Part shown: piece after piece, positions 6,893-17,541 of the stretch
How positions within the stretch are numbered: position 1 is the stretch's first letter
How the letters are laid out: each line of letters starts with the position of its first letter
Program-made: the position numbers and the translations under genes
NCBI GenBank assembly: GCA_027494115.1
Contig: JAOSJL010000001.1
Coordinates: 2,209,218-2,273,217 of the forward strand
DNA length: 64,000 nucleotides
Origin: Acidimicrobiia bacterium
Lineage (GTDB): Bacteria; Actinomycetota; Acidimicrobiia; IMCC26256; JAOSJL01
Reading direction: 5' to 3'
The notes under the pieces: generated by a model
What the model was told of the DNA's origin: nothing
The model's database searches: none
What the model saw: only the letters and a program-made list of their open reading frames with translations

Positions 6893-8524
6893 GTGCGACG
6901 CAACCACGTTCTCCTCTTCGGCACCGTCCTGCTGGTCGCCGTCGCGCTCGCGACGACGATCGCCGTCGGCGACCGACCCGTGCTCGGTCTGGATCTCCAG
7001 GGCGGGATCTCGCTGCGCCTCATCCCCGTCGGTGACGAGGGGACCGACTGGGACGCCGACGGCCTCGACCAGGCGGTTGACATCATCCGTCAGCGGGTCG
7101 ACGCCCTGGGTGTGGCCGAGCCCGAGATCACCCGGGAAGGCGACAGCATCGTCGTCCAGTTGCCCGGGGTGAAGGACCGCGACAAGGCCGAGCAACTCGT
7201 GGGGCAGACCGCGGAGTTGCGATTCCGACCCGTGCTCCGAGCTCTTCCGGCGGACCAGTTCGACGAGAACGGCGTTCTCATCACCGAACCCGAGAATCCC
7301 GAGGACTCCACCACGACCACGGTGGCGGGAGATGCACCCGAGGGCACCCCGACGACCGTGGCGGGGGAGGCGCCCGGCACCACGACCGCCTCTTCGGCAC
7401 CGACCACGACCACCTCCGTACCGGAGGCGACGACCACCACGGCCGCGCCGGATGCTCCCGCCGATCCTGCCGACCCCAACGCGGAGGGTCAGGCCGCCTG
7501 TCCCGACACGACAGAGATCACCATCACCGACCGCGCCGACGACCGTCCGGAGTGTGCGGTGGTTCTTCCCGACCGCGACGGTGAGATCGTCTACGTCATG
7601 GGTCCGGCCGAGCTGACGGGAACCGCTGTCGACACAGCCAGCGCACAGTTCCTCCAGCCGGGTCAGCAACAGAGCGGTTCGGCGCCGTGGGTGGTGAACG
7701 TCGACTTCACCGGCGAGGGCGGCGACGACTTCGTGTCCAAGATCGCGGAGCCCTACGTGGGCCAGCAGGTTGCGATCGTGCTCGACGGTGTCGTGCAGTC
7801 GGCGCCCACGATCAATCCCGGGATCACCAGTGGTGAGGGCGTCCAGATCACGGGGGACTTCTCCGAAGGGGAGGCACGCGATCTGGCGACGGTCCTGCGC
7901 TTCGGTTCCCTTCCGGTCGTGCTCGAACAGGAGGCTGCCGTCGCCGTCTCTCCCACCCTCGGGCGTGATCAACTCGCCGCAGGCCTCGTGGCCGGGCTCA
8001 TCGGTCTCGCGCTCGTTGCTCTCTTCATGGTCTGGTACTACAGGATCCTCGGCCTGGTGGTGGTGGGCGGTCTTCTCGTCGAGGCGGGAGCGCTCTGGGC
8101 ACTCGTGGCGTACCTCGCGGACAGCATCGGCCTCGCTCTCACGCTGGCGGGGGTGACGGGCCTCATCGTGTCGATCGGTGTCACCGTCGACTCCTTCATC
8201 GTCTATTTCGAGAGGCTGAGAGACGAAATCCGCACCGGCAAGACGATCCGCTCGGCTGTGGACAAGGGCTTCCAGAGGTCGTTCCGTACGATCATCACGG
8301 CAGACACGGTGTCGCTGATCGGCTCGGCTCTCCTGTACTGGCTGGCGATCGGCGCCGTGAGGGGTTTCGCGTTCTTCCTCTTCCTGTCGACGGCGCTCGA
8401 CATCGTGGTCGCGTACACGTTCATGCATCCCCTCACAGCGGTCATCGCCCGGAGTCCACGCATGGTGCGGGCTCGCTGGATCGGTCTGGCTGCGGCTCTC
8501 AGGGCAGGTGACGCCCGCCGATGA
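6893..8524 (+). CDS. secD: Protein translocase subunit SecD
   Basis: Proton-driven enhancer of Sec secretion. Signature motifs are VLGLDLQGGISLRL near residue 30, VDALGVAEPEI in the first periplasmic subdomain and GSLPVVLEQEAA before the second membrane segment. Five more membrane segments occupy residues 355-525. Between residues 130 and 205 there is a long Thr/Ala/Pro-rich linker (runs of TTT and APTTTT), an actinobacterial trait. 543 residues, intact. GTG start. The end overlaps the secF ATG by four bases. Confidence 0.94.
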   Translation: MRRNHVLLFGTVLLVAVALATTIAVGDRPVLGLDLQGGISLRLIPVGDEGTDWDADGLDQAVDIIRQRVDALGVAEPEITREGDSIVVQLPGVKDRDKAEQLVGQTAELRFRPVLRALPADQFDENGVLITEPENPEDSTTTTVAGDAPEGTPTTVAGEAPGTTTASSAPTTTTSVPEATTTTAAPDAPADPADPNAEGQAACPDTTEITITDRADDRPECAVVLPDRDGEIVYVMGPAELTGTAVDTASAQFLQPGQQQSGSAPWVVNVDFTGEGGDDFVSKIAEPYVGQQVAIVLDGVVQSAPTINPGITSGEGVQITGDFSEGEARDLATVLRFGSLPVVLEQEAAVAVSPTLGRDQLAAGLVAGLIGLALVALFMVWYYRILGLVVVGGLLVEAGALWALVAYLADSIGLALTLAGVTGLIVSIGVTVDSFIVYFERLRDEIRTGKTIRSAVDKGFQRSFRTIITADTVSLIGSALLYWLAIGAVRGFAFFLFLSTALDIVVAYTFMHPLTAVIARSPRMVRARWIGLAAALRAGDARR

Positions 8525-9967
8525 GCCTTCGTTCGACGATGCACGATGTCTCCGAGGGCCGCACGACGTACCCGTTCGTGGAGCGGCGCTGGCGCTGGTG
8601 GACCCTCTCGCTGATCCTCATCGCGATCAGCCTCGTGTCGCTGTTCACGCGGGGCTGAATCTCGGCATCGACTTCGAGGGCGGAACATCGTTCCTGGTCA
8701 AGGCTGAAGGGGTGAGCCCTCGGTGGGTGGCGTACGCGACGTTCTCGGCCCGCTGGACCTCTCCGATGCCAAGGTCTCCATCCTGGGTGACGACACGATC
8801 CGCGTCCAGACCGAGGAACTCGATCCCGGGGCCACGACCTTCGCGGTCACCGTCGACGACGCCGGTCCCACGGCGGAGCAGATCGAGGATGCCGTGACCG
8901 CGATCGGTCTCGATCTCAGCGTGTCCGAAGGGGGAGACGGCAACCTCGAGGTGTCGACCGACCGTGAGCTCGACGAGTCGGACAAGAACAAGGTCACCGC
9001 CGCGCTCACCGCCACTGAGGGCGTGGAAGGCACCGAGGTCGATGCCGTGGTTCGCACAGGAGGAGCCCTCGAGGTGGCGGCGGCGTTGGCCGATTACGCG
9101 AACGTCGAGGCGCGTGACGTCAGCATCTCGGAGGTCGGCCCGACCTTTGGCAAGACCGTCGCCGAAAAGGCGCGCAACGCCCTGGTCCTGTTCTTCGCCG
9201 CGGTGGCGCTCTATCTGACGCTGCGTTTCCGTGGCAACTGGAAGATGGCGGTGTCGGCTCTTCTGGCCGAGGTCCACGACATCGTGATCACGGTGGGTGT
9301 GTTCTCGGTGACGGGCTTCGAGGTCACTCCGGCGACGGTGATCGCGTTCCTGACGGTTCTCGGCTTCTCGCTGTACGACACGGTCGTGGTGTTCGACAAG
9401 GTCGACGAGAATCTCGAGCACCTCACGATGTCGGGGCGCCAGACCTACTCGGACGTCGTCGACCGGTCGATGAACCAGGTTCTGGCGCGATCTCTGTCGA
9501 CGTCTCTCGTCGTGATCCTTCCGGTGACGTCGTTGCTCGTCGTGGGTACCTATGTGTTCGGTGCGCCGACAATCGCCGACTTCGCACTGGCGCTGTTCGT
9601 CGGCATCATTGCCGGTACGTACTCGTCGATCTTCGTGGCGACGCCGATCCTGGCGGGCTGGAAGGAACGCGAGCCCCGCTACCGGGATCTCCGCCGGCGA
9701 GTGGCGGCCCGCGAGGCCGCGAGGCCGCGGCACGTCGAGTCAGAGGTGGTGGTCAGCGGCAAGACAGGGGAGCCCGAGGATCACGGCGCCCTCCCGGGTG
9801 GAACCGAAGCACTCCCGACCACCACCGGTACTCCCACCGACGAGGAACCGGGCACAGACGCATCCTCCTCCACCGACGAGCCTCGTCGACGTGTTGGCGG
9901 CACAGCGGGGACAGGGGCGATCACGCCGCGGGCCCGCAAGCGAAAGCGTCGAGGCAAGCGTCGCTGA
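8521..9967 (+). CDS. secF: Protein translocase subunit SecF (two frameshifts in this sequence)
   Basis: SecF partners SecD. The ATG at 8521 overlaps the secD stop and encodes a first membrane segment (TLSLILIAISLVSLFTRG). The conserved NLGIDFEGGTSF lies one frame over; one G must be added to GGGG at 8651-8654. A second shift follows VKAEGVSP; one C must be added to CCC at 8717-8719 to reach VGGVRDVLGPLDLSD. The rest is intact: SEVGPTFGKTVAEKA, then five membrane segments including VLGFSLYDTVVVFDKVDEN and RSMNQVLARSLSTS. The C-terminal 100 residues are a charged tail ending in RKRKRRGKRR. Confidence 0.92.
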
Positions 9968-9990
9968 GACTCCTGCCGCCGAGCCACCTC

Positions 9991-9996
9991 TAGACT
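9991..9996 (+). promoter_or_regulatory. -10 box TAGACT upstream of relA
   Basis: TAGACT lies six bases before GTG 10003, the spacing seen at other leaderless genes of this window. GTG 10003 is out of frame with relA as read, but one missing C in the CC at 10036-10037 would put it in frame. Confidence 0.45.
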
Positions 9997-10037
9997 GGTG
10001 AGGTGGTGAAATCCGTTTCGCTCCACACGGGCACTCC

Positions 10038-12296
10038 TTGAGCACCACCGAGATTCGCGAGGATCGGCGCCTGCCCTTTCCGTGGCGACGGCACCACGTC
10101 GACATCGAGATCGCCCCCTTGATCCAGGCGTTCCGCACGCGCCACAAGCGGGCCGACACCGCACAGATCGAAAGAGCCTTCACCGTCGCCCGCGACGCCC
10201 ACAATGAGCAGGTCCGCCGCTCGGGTGAGCCCTACATCGCCCATCCCCTCGGGGTGGCGCTGATCCTGGCCGACCTCGGCCTCGACGACACCACCCTGGC
10301 CGCAGCGCTCCTCCACGACGCCGTGGAAGACACTCGAATCACGCTCGACGACATCACCGAGGAGTTCGGCCCCGACGTCTCAGCCATCGTCGACGGCGTC
10401 ACCAAACTCGACCGCCTCCAGTTCGAGACGAAGGAGGAGCAACAGGCCGCCACGATGCGCAAGATGCTCGTGGCGATGGCCAACGACATCCGCGTGCTCC
10501 TCATCAAACTCGCCGATCGCCTGCACAACATGCGCACCATCGCGTCGCTGCCGGAGTTCAAACAGGAGCGCACCGCCCGCGAAACCATCGACGTCTACGC
10601 CCCGCTCGCTCACCGTCTCGGTATTCAGGACGTCAAGTGGCAGCTCGAGGATCTGTCGTTCGCCGTCCTGCACCCTCGTCGCTACGCGGAGATCGAGCAG
10701 ATGGTCCTCACGCGTTCGCCCGAGCGGGCCGATCTCATCGAAGAGGTTCTCGCCGCCGTGAGCGCCCGGCTCGCCGAACTCGGGATCAACGCCGATGTCG
10801 TCGGACGCCCGAAGCACTACTGGTCGATCTACGAGAAGATGGTCGTGCGGGGCAAGGAGTTCGGTGAGATCCACGACCTGGTCGCGATCCGGGTGATCGT
10901 CGACTCGGTCAAGGACGCCTACGGCGCGCTCGGATCCATCCACGCCCTCTGGACGCCCGTGCAGGGGCGTTTCAAGGACTACATCGCGATGCCCAAGTTC
11001 AACCTCTACCAGTCGTTGCACACCACGGTGATCGGACCGAAGGGCAAGCCCGTCGAGGTTCAGATCCGCACCGAAGACATGCACCGCCGGGCCGAATACG
11101 GCATCGCTGCACACTGGGGCTACAAGGAGCAGCGCTCACCTGCTGAAGACCTCGCGTGGCTCCAGCGCATCGTCGACTGGCAACAGGAGACGTCGGATCC
11201 GGCGGAGTTCATGGAGACGCTGAAGATCGACCTGGAAAAGGACGAGGTGTTCGTCTTCACCCCCAAAGGTCGGGTGATCACACTCCCGGCGGGGGCCAAC
11301 CCGGTCGACTTCGCGTACTCGATCCACACCGAGGTGGGTCACCGGTGCGTCGGGGCGCGAGTGTCGGGTCGGTTGGCGTCTCTCGAAACGGTTCTCGTGT
11401 CGGGCGACACCGTCGAGATCGTCACCAGCAATGTGGAGGGAGCGGGCCCCAGCCGCGACTGGTTGCAGTTTGTGAGGACGCCACGCGCGCGCAACAAGAT
11501 CCGCCAATGGTTCTCACGCGAACAGCGCGAAGACGCCCGCGATGCCGGACGTGACGAACTCGTACTGGCGCTGCGACGTGAGGGTCTACCCATCAACCAG
11601 GTCGTCGGTTCCGACGTGCTCGAGAGCATCGCCGTGTCGATGAACTACGTCGACGTCGATGCACTCCACGCCGCGATCGGCCAAGGCCACGTCTCGGCCC
11701 GTGGCGTCGCACAACGCGCGGCCCGTGAACTGGAAGGTGGCACCGAGCACCTGGCGGTCACGGCTCGCCGACCTGCCCGCGCGCTTCACCGACGCGCTCC
11801 CGCCGGAGTGCACGTGGAGGGCCTCGACGACGTCATGGTCCGCCTGTCCAGGTGCTGCACGCCCGTTCCCGGCGACGAGATCATGGGCTTCGTCACCCGC
11901 GGAAGGGGTGTGTCGGTCCACCGGGCCGACTGCGCAAACGCGGTGGGTCTGGCGACGCAGCCCGAGCGGTTGATCGAGGTCGAGTGGGATCAGGAAACAT
12001 CGGGATCGTTCGTGGTCGCGGTAGAGGTGGAAGCGCTCGACCGCTCCGCGCTTCTCCGGGACGTCTCGCAGGTCGTGAGCGATCATCACGTCAACATCGT
12101 GTCCGCGTCGACGCAGACCTCGACCGACAGGGTCGCCAAGCTCCGATTCGAGTTCGAGCTCGTCGAACCCACGCACCTCGACTCGCTCATCGCCGCTCTC
12201 CAACGTGTCGAGTCGATCTACGACGTGTACCGGTCGGTCCCCGGTGCCGGTGGGGCGCCGGATGCTCCCGCCGGACGCAGTTCTCGCGCTGAATAG
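10038..12296 (+). CDS. relA: Bifunctional (p)ppGpp synthetase/hydrolase RelA/SpoT
   Basis: Makes and degrades the stringent-response alarmone. Domains in order: HD hydrolase (residues 40-190, with IAHPLGVALILADLG and LLHDAVEDT), synthetase (about 245-355, with YWSIYEKM and RFKDYIAMPKFNLYQSLHT), TGS (about 400-460, VFVFTPKGRVITLPAGA) and C-terminal ACT (about 660-735). 752 residues, the family's full length. The directly open start is TTG 10038. A GTG at 10003 behind a leaderless -10 box would add MVKSVSLHTGTP if one C is missing at 10036-10037, which fits the errors seen elsewhere here. Confidence 0.94.
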   Translation: MSTTEIREDRRLPFPWRRHHVDIEIAPLIQAFRTRHKRADTAQIERAFTVARDAHNEQVRRSGEPYIAHPLGVALILADLGLDDTTLAAALLHDAVEDTRITLDDITEEFGPDVSAIVDGVTKLDRLQFETKEEQQAATMRKMLVAMANDIRVLLIKLADRLHNMRTIASLPEFKQERTARETIDVYAPLAHRLGIQDVKWQLEDLSFAVLHPRRYAEIEQMVLTRSPERADLIEEVLAAVSARLAELGINADVVGRPKHYWSIYEKMVVRGKEFGEIHDLVAIRVIVDSVKDAYGALGSIHALWTPVQGRFKDYIAMPKFNLYQSLHTTVIGPKGKPVEVQIRTEDMHRRAEYGIAAHWGYKEQRSPAEDLAWLQRIVDWQQETSDPAEFMETLKIDLEKDEVFVFTPKGRVITLPAGANPVDFAYSIHTEVGHRCVGARVSGRLASLETVLVSGDTVEIVTSNVEGAGPSRDWLQFVRTPRARNKIRQWFSREQREDARDAGRDELVLALRREGLPINQVVGSDVLESIAVSMNYVDVDALHAAIGQGHVSARGVAQRAARELEGGTEHLAVTARRPARALHRRAPAGVHVEGLDDVMVRLSRCCTPVPGDEIMGFVTRGRGVSVHRADCANAVGLATQPERLIEVEWDQETSGSFVVAVEVEALDRSALLRDVSQVVSDHHVNIVSASTQTSTDRVAKLRFEFELVEPTHLDSLIAALQRVESIYDVYRSVPGAGGAPDAPAGRSSRAE

Positions 12297-12355
12297 ACCC
12301 AAATGGGCCTTCCGCGGGCCCGGGATCGCGCTGCGTTCAAGTCCGAGGGCCCCGC

Positions 12356-13767
12356 GTGCCGATGACCGGTACAGGAGAAGGGACCGGTCCGCTGATGGGT
12401 CGAGGACACCCACGCGCCACAGACGTCGCCGCGCAACGGCGTCGCCGCGCGGGCCGACGCGGTACGGGCCGGCGCGGTGCTGGTGAATCCGGTCTCACCC
12501 TGATCGAGCTCATGGTGGCGATCACGGTCTTCGCCATCGCCGTCACCGGTATCGCTGCCATGGCAAACAGCGGTCTCAACCTGGCTCGCAACAACCGGAA
12601 CCGCAGCATCGCAGCGAACCTGGCCAGTGAGCAGGTCGACGCCTTCCGGTCGGCGTCGTTCGAGGAGGTCGTGCTCGACGTCGGCCAGACCGTCGAGATC
12701 CAGACGGTCAACGAGGTCGACTTCGAGCTCACGCGCCAGCTGAGCTGGGTGGACCAGGAGTCCGAGTCCGGTGCCTGCGACGTGTCGATCACCAGTGGGT
12801 TGACGCCCCGGCTTCTCCGGGTGGTCGTCGACGCGCGGTGGACGGCGATGGGTGGTATCGATCCGGTTCGTTCCGAGACGGTCCTCACGCCGCCGATCGG
12901 ACAGTTCGATCCCACCAAGGGCAACATCGCCGTACGGGTGTTCGACCGCGAGGCGGGACCCGGGCACGGCCATCCCGTGACCGTGGCCGGCCCCGACAAC
13001 CCGCCTCAGCAGGTCACCATCAACGACAACGGTGAAGTCGGGTGTGCCTTCTTCCCGGCTCTCACACCCGGCACCTACACCGTGACGATGGGAACGGCTG
13101 CGTTCGTCGATCGTCAGGGTGTAGCGAGCCCGCAGCAGACCATCGTCGTGAGTTCCGGGACGGTCAGTTCCGTGCAGTTCGACTACGACATGGCTGCCGG
13201 CATCTCCGCCACGCTCACCGCGCCCGGGGGCGGAAACATCGACGCCGATGTTCCGCTGACGATCGGCAACAACCAGATTCTCCCGCTCGGAACCCGGGTG
13301 ATGGCGGGCTCGGGCACGGTCCGGCCGTTGAGTGACCTCTTTCCCTTCTCCGACGGGTATGAGCTCTGGGCGGGATCGTGCGCGGATGCGGACGCCGAGG
13401 GCGTCGACCTGGTGAACGGTGGTCCCTACTGGCCCGGTGGCGTGCGCGCGGTGTCGGCGGCCACGGATCCGGGGGTGGTCACGAACACGACCGTCGAGTT
13501 GGAATCACTCGACGTGACGGTCACGCGCTCGGGCCTCGAGGTGCCTTCGGCGACGGTGGCGCGGTGCACGGCGCCGACGACCGTTGCGAATCGGGCGAGA
13601 CGCTCGATCTCGGGATCACTGACTCGCTCGGTGCGGTGACGGGGGCGATTCCGTTCGGCACATGGGAGATCCAGGTCGACGGAGAATCGCCGGCAGCAGC
13701 GTGGCCGACCGCGGTCGTCGACCCGACGGCCACGCCCGGGCCGGTCTCCGTGGAGCTGGCGCCGTGA
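12356..13767 (+). CDS. Minor pilin, PilV-like, with adhesin-type beta domain (frameshifted near its end)
   Basis: A prepilin-like protein. After a basic leader comes the prepilin peptidase site G-LTLIELMVAITVFAIAVTGI (Glu at +5), with cleavage predicted near residue 46. An extracellular domain follows. Around residues 185-290 it contains a carboxypeptidase-regulatory/Cna-B-like beta sandwich (IAVRVFDREAG, GHPVTVAG, LTPGTYTVTMG). The final 55 codons are in another frame; one base is missing between about 13555 and 13600 to join VARCTAPTTV to ESGETLDLGITDSLGAV. The start is uncertain (GTG 12356, ATG 12362 or ATG 12394). The end overlaps the next minor pilin by GTGA. Confidence 0.72.
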
Positions 13768-14431
13768 GGCGGCCACGGCGCAGTCGGCGGTGTGGGATGG
13801 GGGCGGAGAGAGGGGGAGCACGCTCGTGGAGCTCGTCGCGGTGATGGGGCTGCTGACGATGGTTCTCGGATTCGTCTACGCGGGGGTCGCGTCATTGCGC
13901 AATGCCGTGGAGGGCACCGACCGTCGCCTCCAGAATCTCGACGAGGGTCGGATCCTGATGGCGACGGTCAGCAAGGATCTGCGGACCGCGATCCGGCCGG
14001 CCCCGGGAGTGTCGCCGTTCGTGGTGGCGGACGCCAACCACATGGAGCTGTACGGGAACCTCAATCCGACGCCTGCGCCCCGGCTGATCGAGTTGTCGAT
14101 CAGCGCCAACGACGAGCTCGTGGAGGAAACGACAGCCGCGATGCCTGCAGCTGTCGCTCCCTACGACTACACCGATTACGACGCTGACGACACCGAGGTT
14201 CGCCTGGTCGGGCGCTACGTGAACAACGACGCGGCTGACCCCCTCTTCATCTACTACGACAGCGACGGCAATGAACTCGGCCCGACCCCATTGACGGCCG
14301 GACAACGGCTCGCGGTCAATTCGATCGGGATCAGCTTCACGGTGAAGAAGGAGAGTGGGTTCGCGCCCAACCCCACCGTGATCCGCAACCGCGTTCGGCT
14401 GCCCAACGTGAACTATCAGGAGGTGCAGTGA
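13764..14431 (+). CDS. Minor pilin, PilW-like (probable frameshift in its leader)
   Basis: A second prepilin-like protein with the cleavage site G-STLVELVAVMGLLTMVLGFVY. The remaining 190 residues are an extracellular globular domain without a recognised fold. Two starts are possible. GTG 13790 is open as read and gives a nine-residue leader. GTG 13764, overlapping the previous stop, would give a basic leader (MRRPRRSRRCGM) and needs one extra G in the five-G run at about 13811-13815. I prefer 13764 because overlapping starts and basic leaders are the rule here. Stop TGA at 14429-14431, one base before the next gene. Confidence 0.7.
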
Positions 14432-14432
14432 C

Positions 14433-16168
14433 GTGAGCGCGCGGCACCGTGTTCCACCGCGCGGTCTTCCACGCGACGGTGTTCGCCGAGCAGCCCCTCG
14501 GCGCGCAGATCCCGACGACGAACGGGGAATCGCCCTGGTCACGGTGGTTCTCACGACTCTGATCCTGTCGCTCGTCGCCACCGCCGCCGTCGGCTACGGC
14601 ATCGGGTCCCAGAACCTCTCGCGCCGTGACCAGGACTGGAATGCGGCGCTGGCTGCCGCCGAAGCCGGGATCGACGACTACCTCCTCCGCCTCAACCAGA
14701 ACAACAACTACTGGTTGACCACCGACCCCGAGAACGACGCCATGAACGGCGGATGGGCGCAGATCCCCGGCGGTTCGGCCGAGGCCGAGTTCCAGTACGA
14801 GGCCGACGGCTCGGGCGTAGCGTCATCGGGGACGGTCGCACTCACCTCGACCGGCCGCGTGCGCGGTGTCGAACGCACGGTCGAGGCGACGCTGCGGAAG
14901 CGCAGCTTCCTCGACTACCTCTACTTCACGGACTTCGAGACCCTGGATCCTGTCGCCTACAGCGGGAACCCGTCGCCGGCGTGGGCGCAGACCAACTGCT
15001 CCAAATACTGGTACCAGGGGCGCAAGGAGAGTGGGCCCGGATACGACTGCGTCAACATCCGTTTCGGCGGGAACGACGTGATCAACGGGCCGCTGCATTC
15101 CAACGACGCCATTCTCATCCGGGGCGCCCCCAGTTCCTGGGCGACACCTCCACGAGTTGGAATGATCCCGGGGGTCAGTTCTGGCGTGATGACGACCCCG
15201 TCAGCACACCGTTCTTCGCCAACCCGGGCGATCCGGCCTTTGCGCCGCCGCTCACGCTGCCCCCGAGCAACACCGCGTTGCGGGCCGAGGCCGACGCCGA
15301 CCTCGGAGGTCAGGGATGTCTCTTCACGGGACCCACGAGCGTCGAGATGAACGCGAACGGCACGATCACCGTCTTGAGCCCGTTCTCCAAGGACAGCTCC
15401 CAGAACTGCTGGAGTAGCCAGCTCACGACCGGCGCCACGATGCCGCTTCCCGACAACGGGGTCATCTTCGTCGAGAACGTCCCGTCGGGCCATCCGAACA
15501 AGAACTGCAACTCGCATCCGCTCGGTTACCCGCAGGATGACGACGAGTACAACACGTTCAGCTGCAAGGACGGTGACGCCTTCGTACAGGGAACGCTCGA
15601 CGGTCAGCTGACCATTGCCGCCGAGAACGACGTCACGATTGTCTGGCACACCGCTTACGAGGACGGCGTCGCGGGTGACGACCTGCTGGGTCTCGTCGCC
15701 AACAACTTCGTCGAGGTGTATCACCCTGTCGACGAGTACTGGAAGTCATCGCCGTCTTGGAACAACCCCTCGAACAGCGACCGCTACTGCTCCTACCAGG
15801 GGAGTGGTTGGTGGTACTGCTGGGACAACGTCGACGTGGTCACCAACGAGGGAACTGCCCGCGAATCCGACAAGAACAGCCCCTTCAGCGACGCGGAGAT
15901 CGACGCTGCGATCCTCTCGGTGCAGCACTCCTTCCTGGTGCCTCAGTGGGGTACGCCCTACAGCAAGGGACTGGGGGATCTGAACGTCACCGGCGTGATT
16001 GCGCAGCGCTTCCGTGGCCCGGTCGGCACCACGAGCGGTAGTGGGTACGACAAGGAGTACGTGTACGACACGCGGCTCCAGTATCTCCAGCCGCCCAAGT
16101 TCCTCGATCCCGTCGCATCGGCCTGGTCGGTCGCGACATGGGCGGAGCTCACCTCGGCCGCTGAGTGA
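14433..16168 (+). CDS. Minor pilin-associated protein, PilX-like, cysteine-rich (frameshifted)
   Basis: The N-terminus matches the PilX N-terminal pattern: RGIALVTVVLTTLILSLVATAAVGYGI as a membrane helix, then RDQDWNAALAAAEAGIDDYLLRLN. There is no classical prepilin Glu+5, which is normal for this family. The large C-terminal region (about 480 residues) is rich in Asn, Trp, Tyr and paired cysteines (NCSKYWYQG, GYDC, NCWSS, NCNSHPLG, YCSYQGSGWWYCW), suggesting a disulfide-stabilised surface protein. The two halves join if CCCCC at 15127-15131 is read as six C. At about 578 residues it is far larger than proteobacterial PilX, so it may be a pilus-tip adhesin. Its function is inferred from context. 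Confidence 0.68.
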
Positions 16169-16226
16169 GGGATACCTCCCGGGTCGGCGGGATACCTCCC
16201 GGGTCGGCGGGATACCTCCCGGGTCG
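16169..16226 (+). repeat. 20-bp tandem repeat, 2.9 copies, upstream of hisS
   Basis: The unit GGGATACCTCCCGGGTCGGC occurs at 16169-16188, 16189-16208 and 16209-16226 (last copy incomplete). It starts on the base after the preceding stop codon and ends 17 bases before the hisS -10 box, so it fills the promoter-upstream region. Confidence 0.95.
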
Positions 16227-16242
16227 ACACGCAGACGGCCGG

Positions 16243-16248
16243 TAGCAT
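16243..16248 (+). promoter_or_regulatory. -10 box TAGCAT for leaderless hisS
   Basis: TAGCAT ends seven bases before GTG 16256, with no Shine-Dalgarno between. The region where a -35 box would lie is adjacent to the 20-bp repeats. Confidence 0.6.
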
Positions 16249-16255
16249 CCCGGCC

Positions 16256-17541
16256 GTGTCTCAGGCCTCCCGACCGCCGAACCCCGACGTGTTCCGTGCC
16301 CCCACGGGGACCCATGATGTCTTGAGCCCCGACTCGTCCCGCTGGAGCGCGCTCGTCGCCGCCTTCGCCGTTCGCGCCGAGCGGTTCGGCTACGAGCTCG
16401 TGATCACCCCTGCGTTCGAACACACCGAGGTGTTCCACCGGGTGGGCGCCGACACCGACGTCGTGCGCAAGGAGATGTACGAGTTCACCGACGCCGGGGG
16501 GCGCCACTTCGCCCTACGGCCCGAAGGCACGGCACCCGTGGTCCGGGCGTTCGTCGAGCACCGGCCCACGCCTCCGTGGAAGGCGTGGTACGTCGCCCCC
16601 ACTTTCGTTACGAGCGCCCGCAGAAGGGCCGCTTCCGTCAACACCACCAACTCGGTGTAGAGGCCATCGGCGTGGACGACCCCGATATCGACGTCGAGGT
16701 GATCGACCTGGCACACGGGTTCTTCCGCGACCTCGGCCTGAAGGGGGTCACCCTCTGTCTCAACTCCATGGGGGACGAAGAGAGCCGTCCCGCCTACCGC
16801 GCCGCGCTGAAGAACTACTTCCTCGACCACGTCAGCGATCTCGGAGACGAGTTCGCACAACGTGTGGAGGCGAGCCCGCTTCGTCTCCTGGACGCCAAGC
16901 GTGTCGACTGGCGTGACGTGATCGAGAGGGCTCCGCAGATCACGGAGTACCTGAGCGACTCGGCTCAGGCGGCCTTCGAACAGGTACAACGTGGTCTCGA
17001 CGCGCTCGGAATCGGCTACGAGCTGAATCCGCGACTGGTGAGGGGCTTCGACTACTACACCGGGACGACCTTCGAGTTCGCTGCGGAGACACTCGATGCG
17101 GCACAGAACGCGATCGGGGGAGGTGGTCGCTACGACCACCTCGCCGAGGAGATGGGAGGCCCGGAAGCCCCCGGTATCGGCTTCGGAATCGGGATCGAAC
17201 GACTGCTGATGGCGGCCGGTGACGAGGGGGTGGGCGGTGAAGCGCCTCGGCGTCCCGACGCCTTCGTCATCGACTCTCTGGATGGCCTGGAGGCGGTGCG
17301 CATCGTCCATGAGCTGCGCGAGCTCGGGCTCAGCGCCGACCGTTCCTACGGCGGCAGGTCTGTCAAGGCGCAGTGGCGCCAGGCTGATCGCTCCGCCGCA
17401 CGTTTCGGCGTGATGCTGGGTGCCGACGAGGCGTCGAGGGGTGCGGTGGCCGTCAAGGACCTCGATTCCGGAGAGCAGACGGAGGTGCCCCGCGAAGAGG
17501 TGGCAGCCTGGATCAAGACGCGGGAGGAGGAGCCCCGATGA
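16256..17541 (+). CDS. hisS: Histidyl-tRNA synthetase (frameshifted in this sequence)
   Basis: Class II synthetase charging tRNA-His. The N-terminal part has GTHDVLSPDSSRW and the motif 1/2 region LRPEGTAPVVRAF...WYVAP. The motif 2 loop FRYERPQKGRFRQHHQLGVE continues in another frame. CCCCC at 16596-16600 must be six C. The histidine-specific LVRGFDYYTGTTFEF and motif 3 (GFGIGIERLLM) are intact, as is the C-terminal anticodon-binding domain. About 428 residues, the family's length. The stop overlaps the aspS ATG. Confidence 0.94.

Noticed and set aside
6389-8428. A 679-codon open frame on the minus strand opposite yajC and secD
   Set aside because: It is the antisense shadow of GC-rich codons in well-recognised genes; its peptide is a low-complexity Arg/His/Gly mix without any family motif.
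12331-12340. GTTCAAGTCC resembling a tRNA T-loop downstream of relA
   Set aside because: No flanking T-stem, acceptor stem or D-arm can be drawn; the match is coincidental. A similar GGTTCGAATCC at about 18968 lies inside aspS.
16169-16226. CRISPR-like array upstream of hisS
   Set aside because: The 20-bp units are directly adjacent with no spacers, and no cas gene is present.
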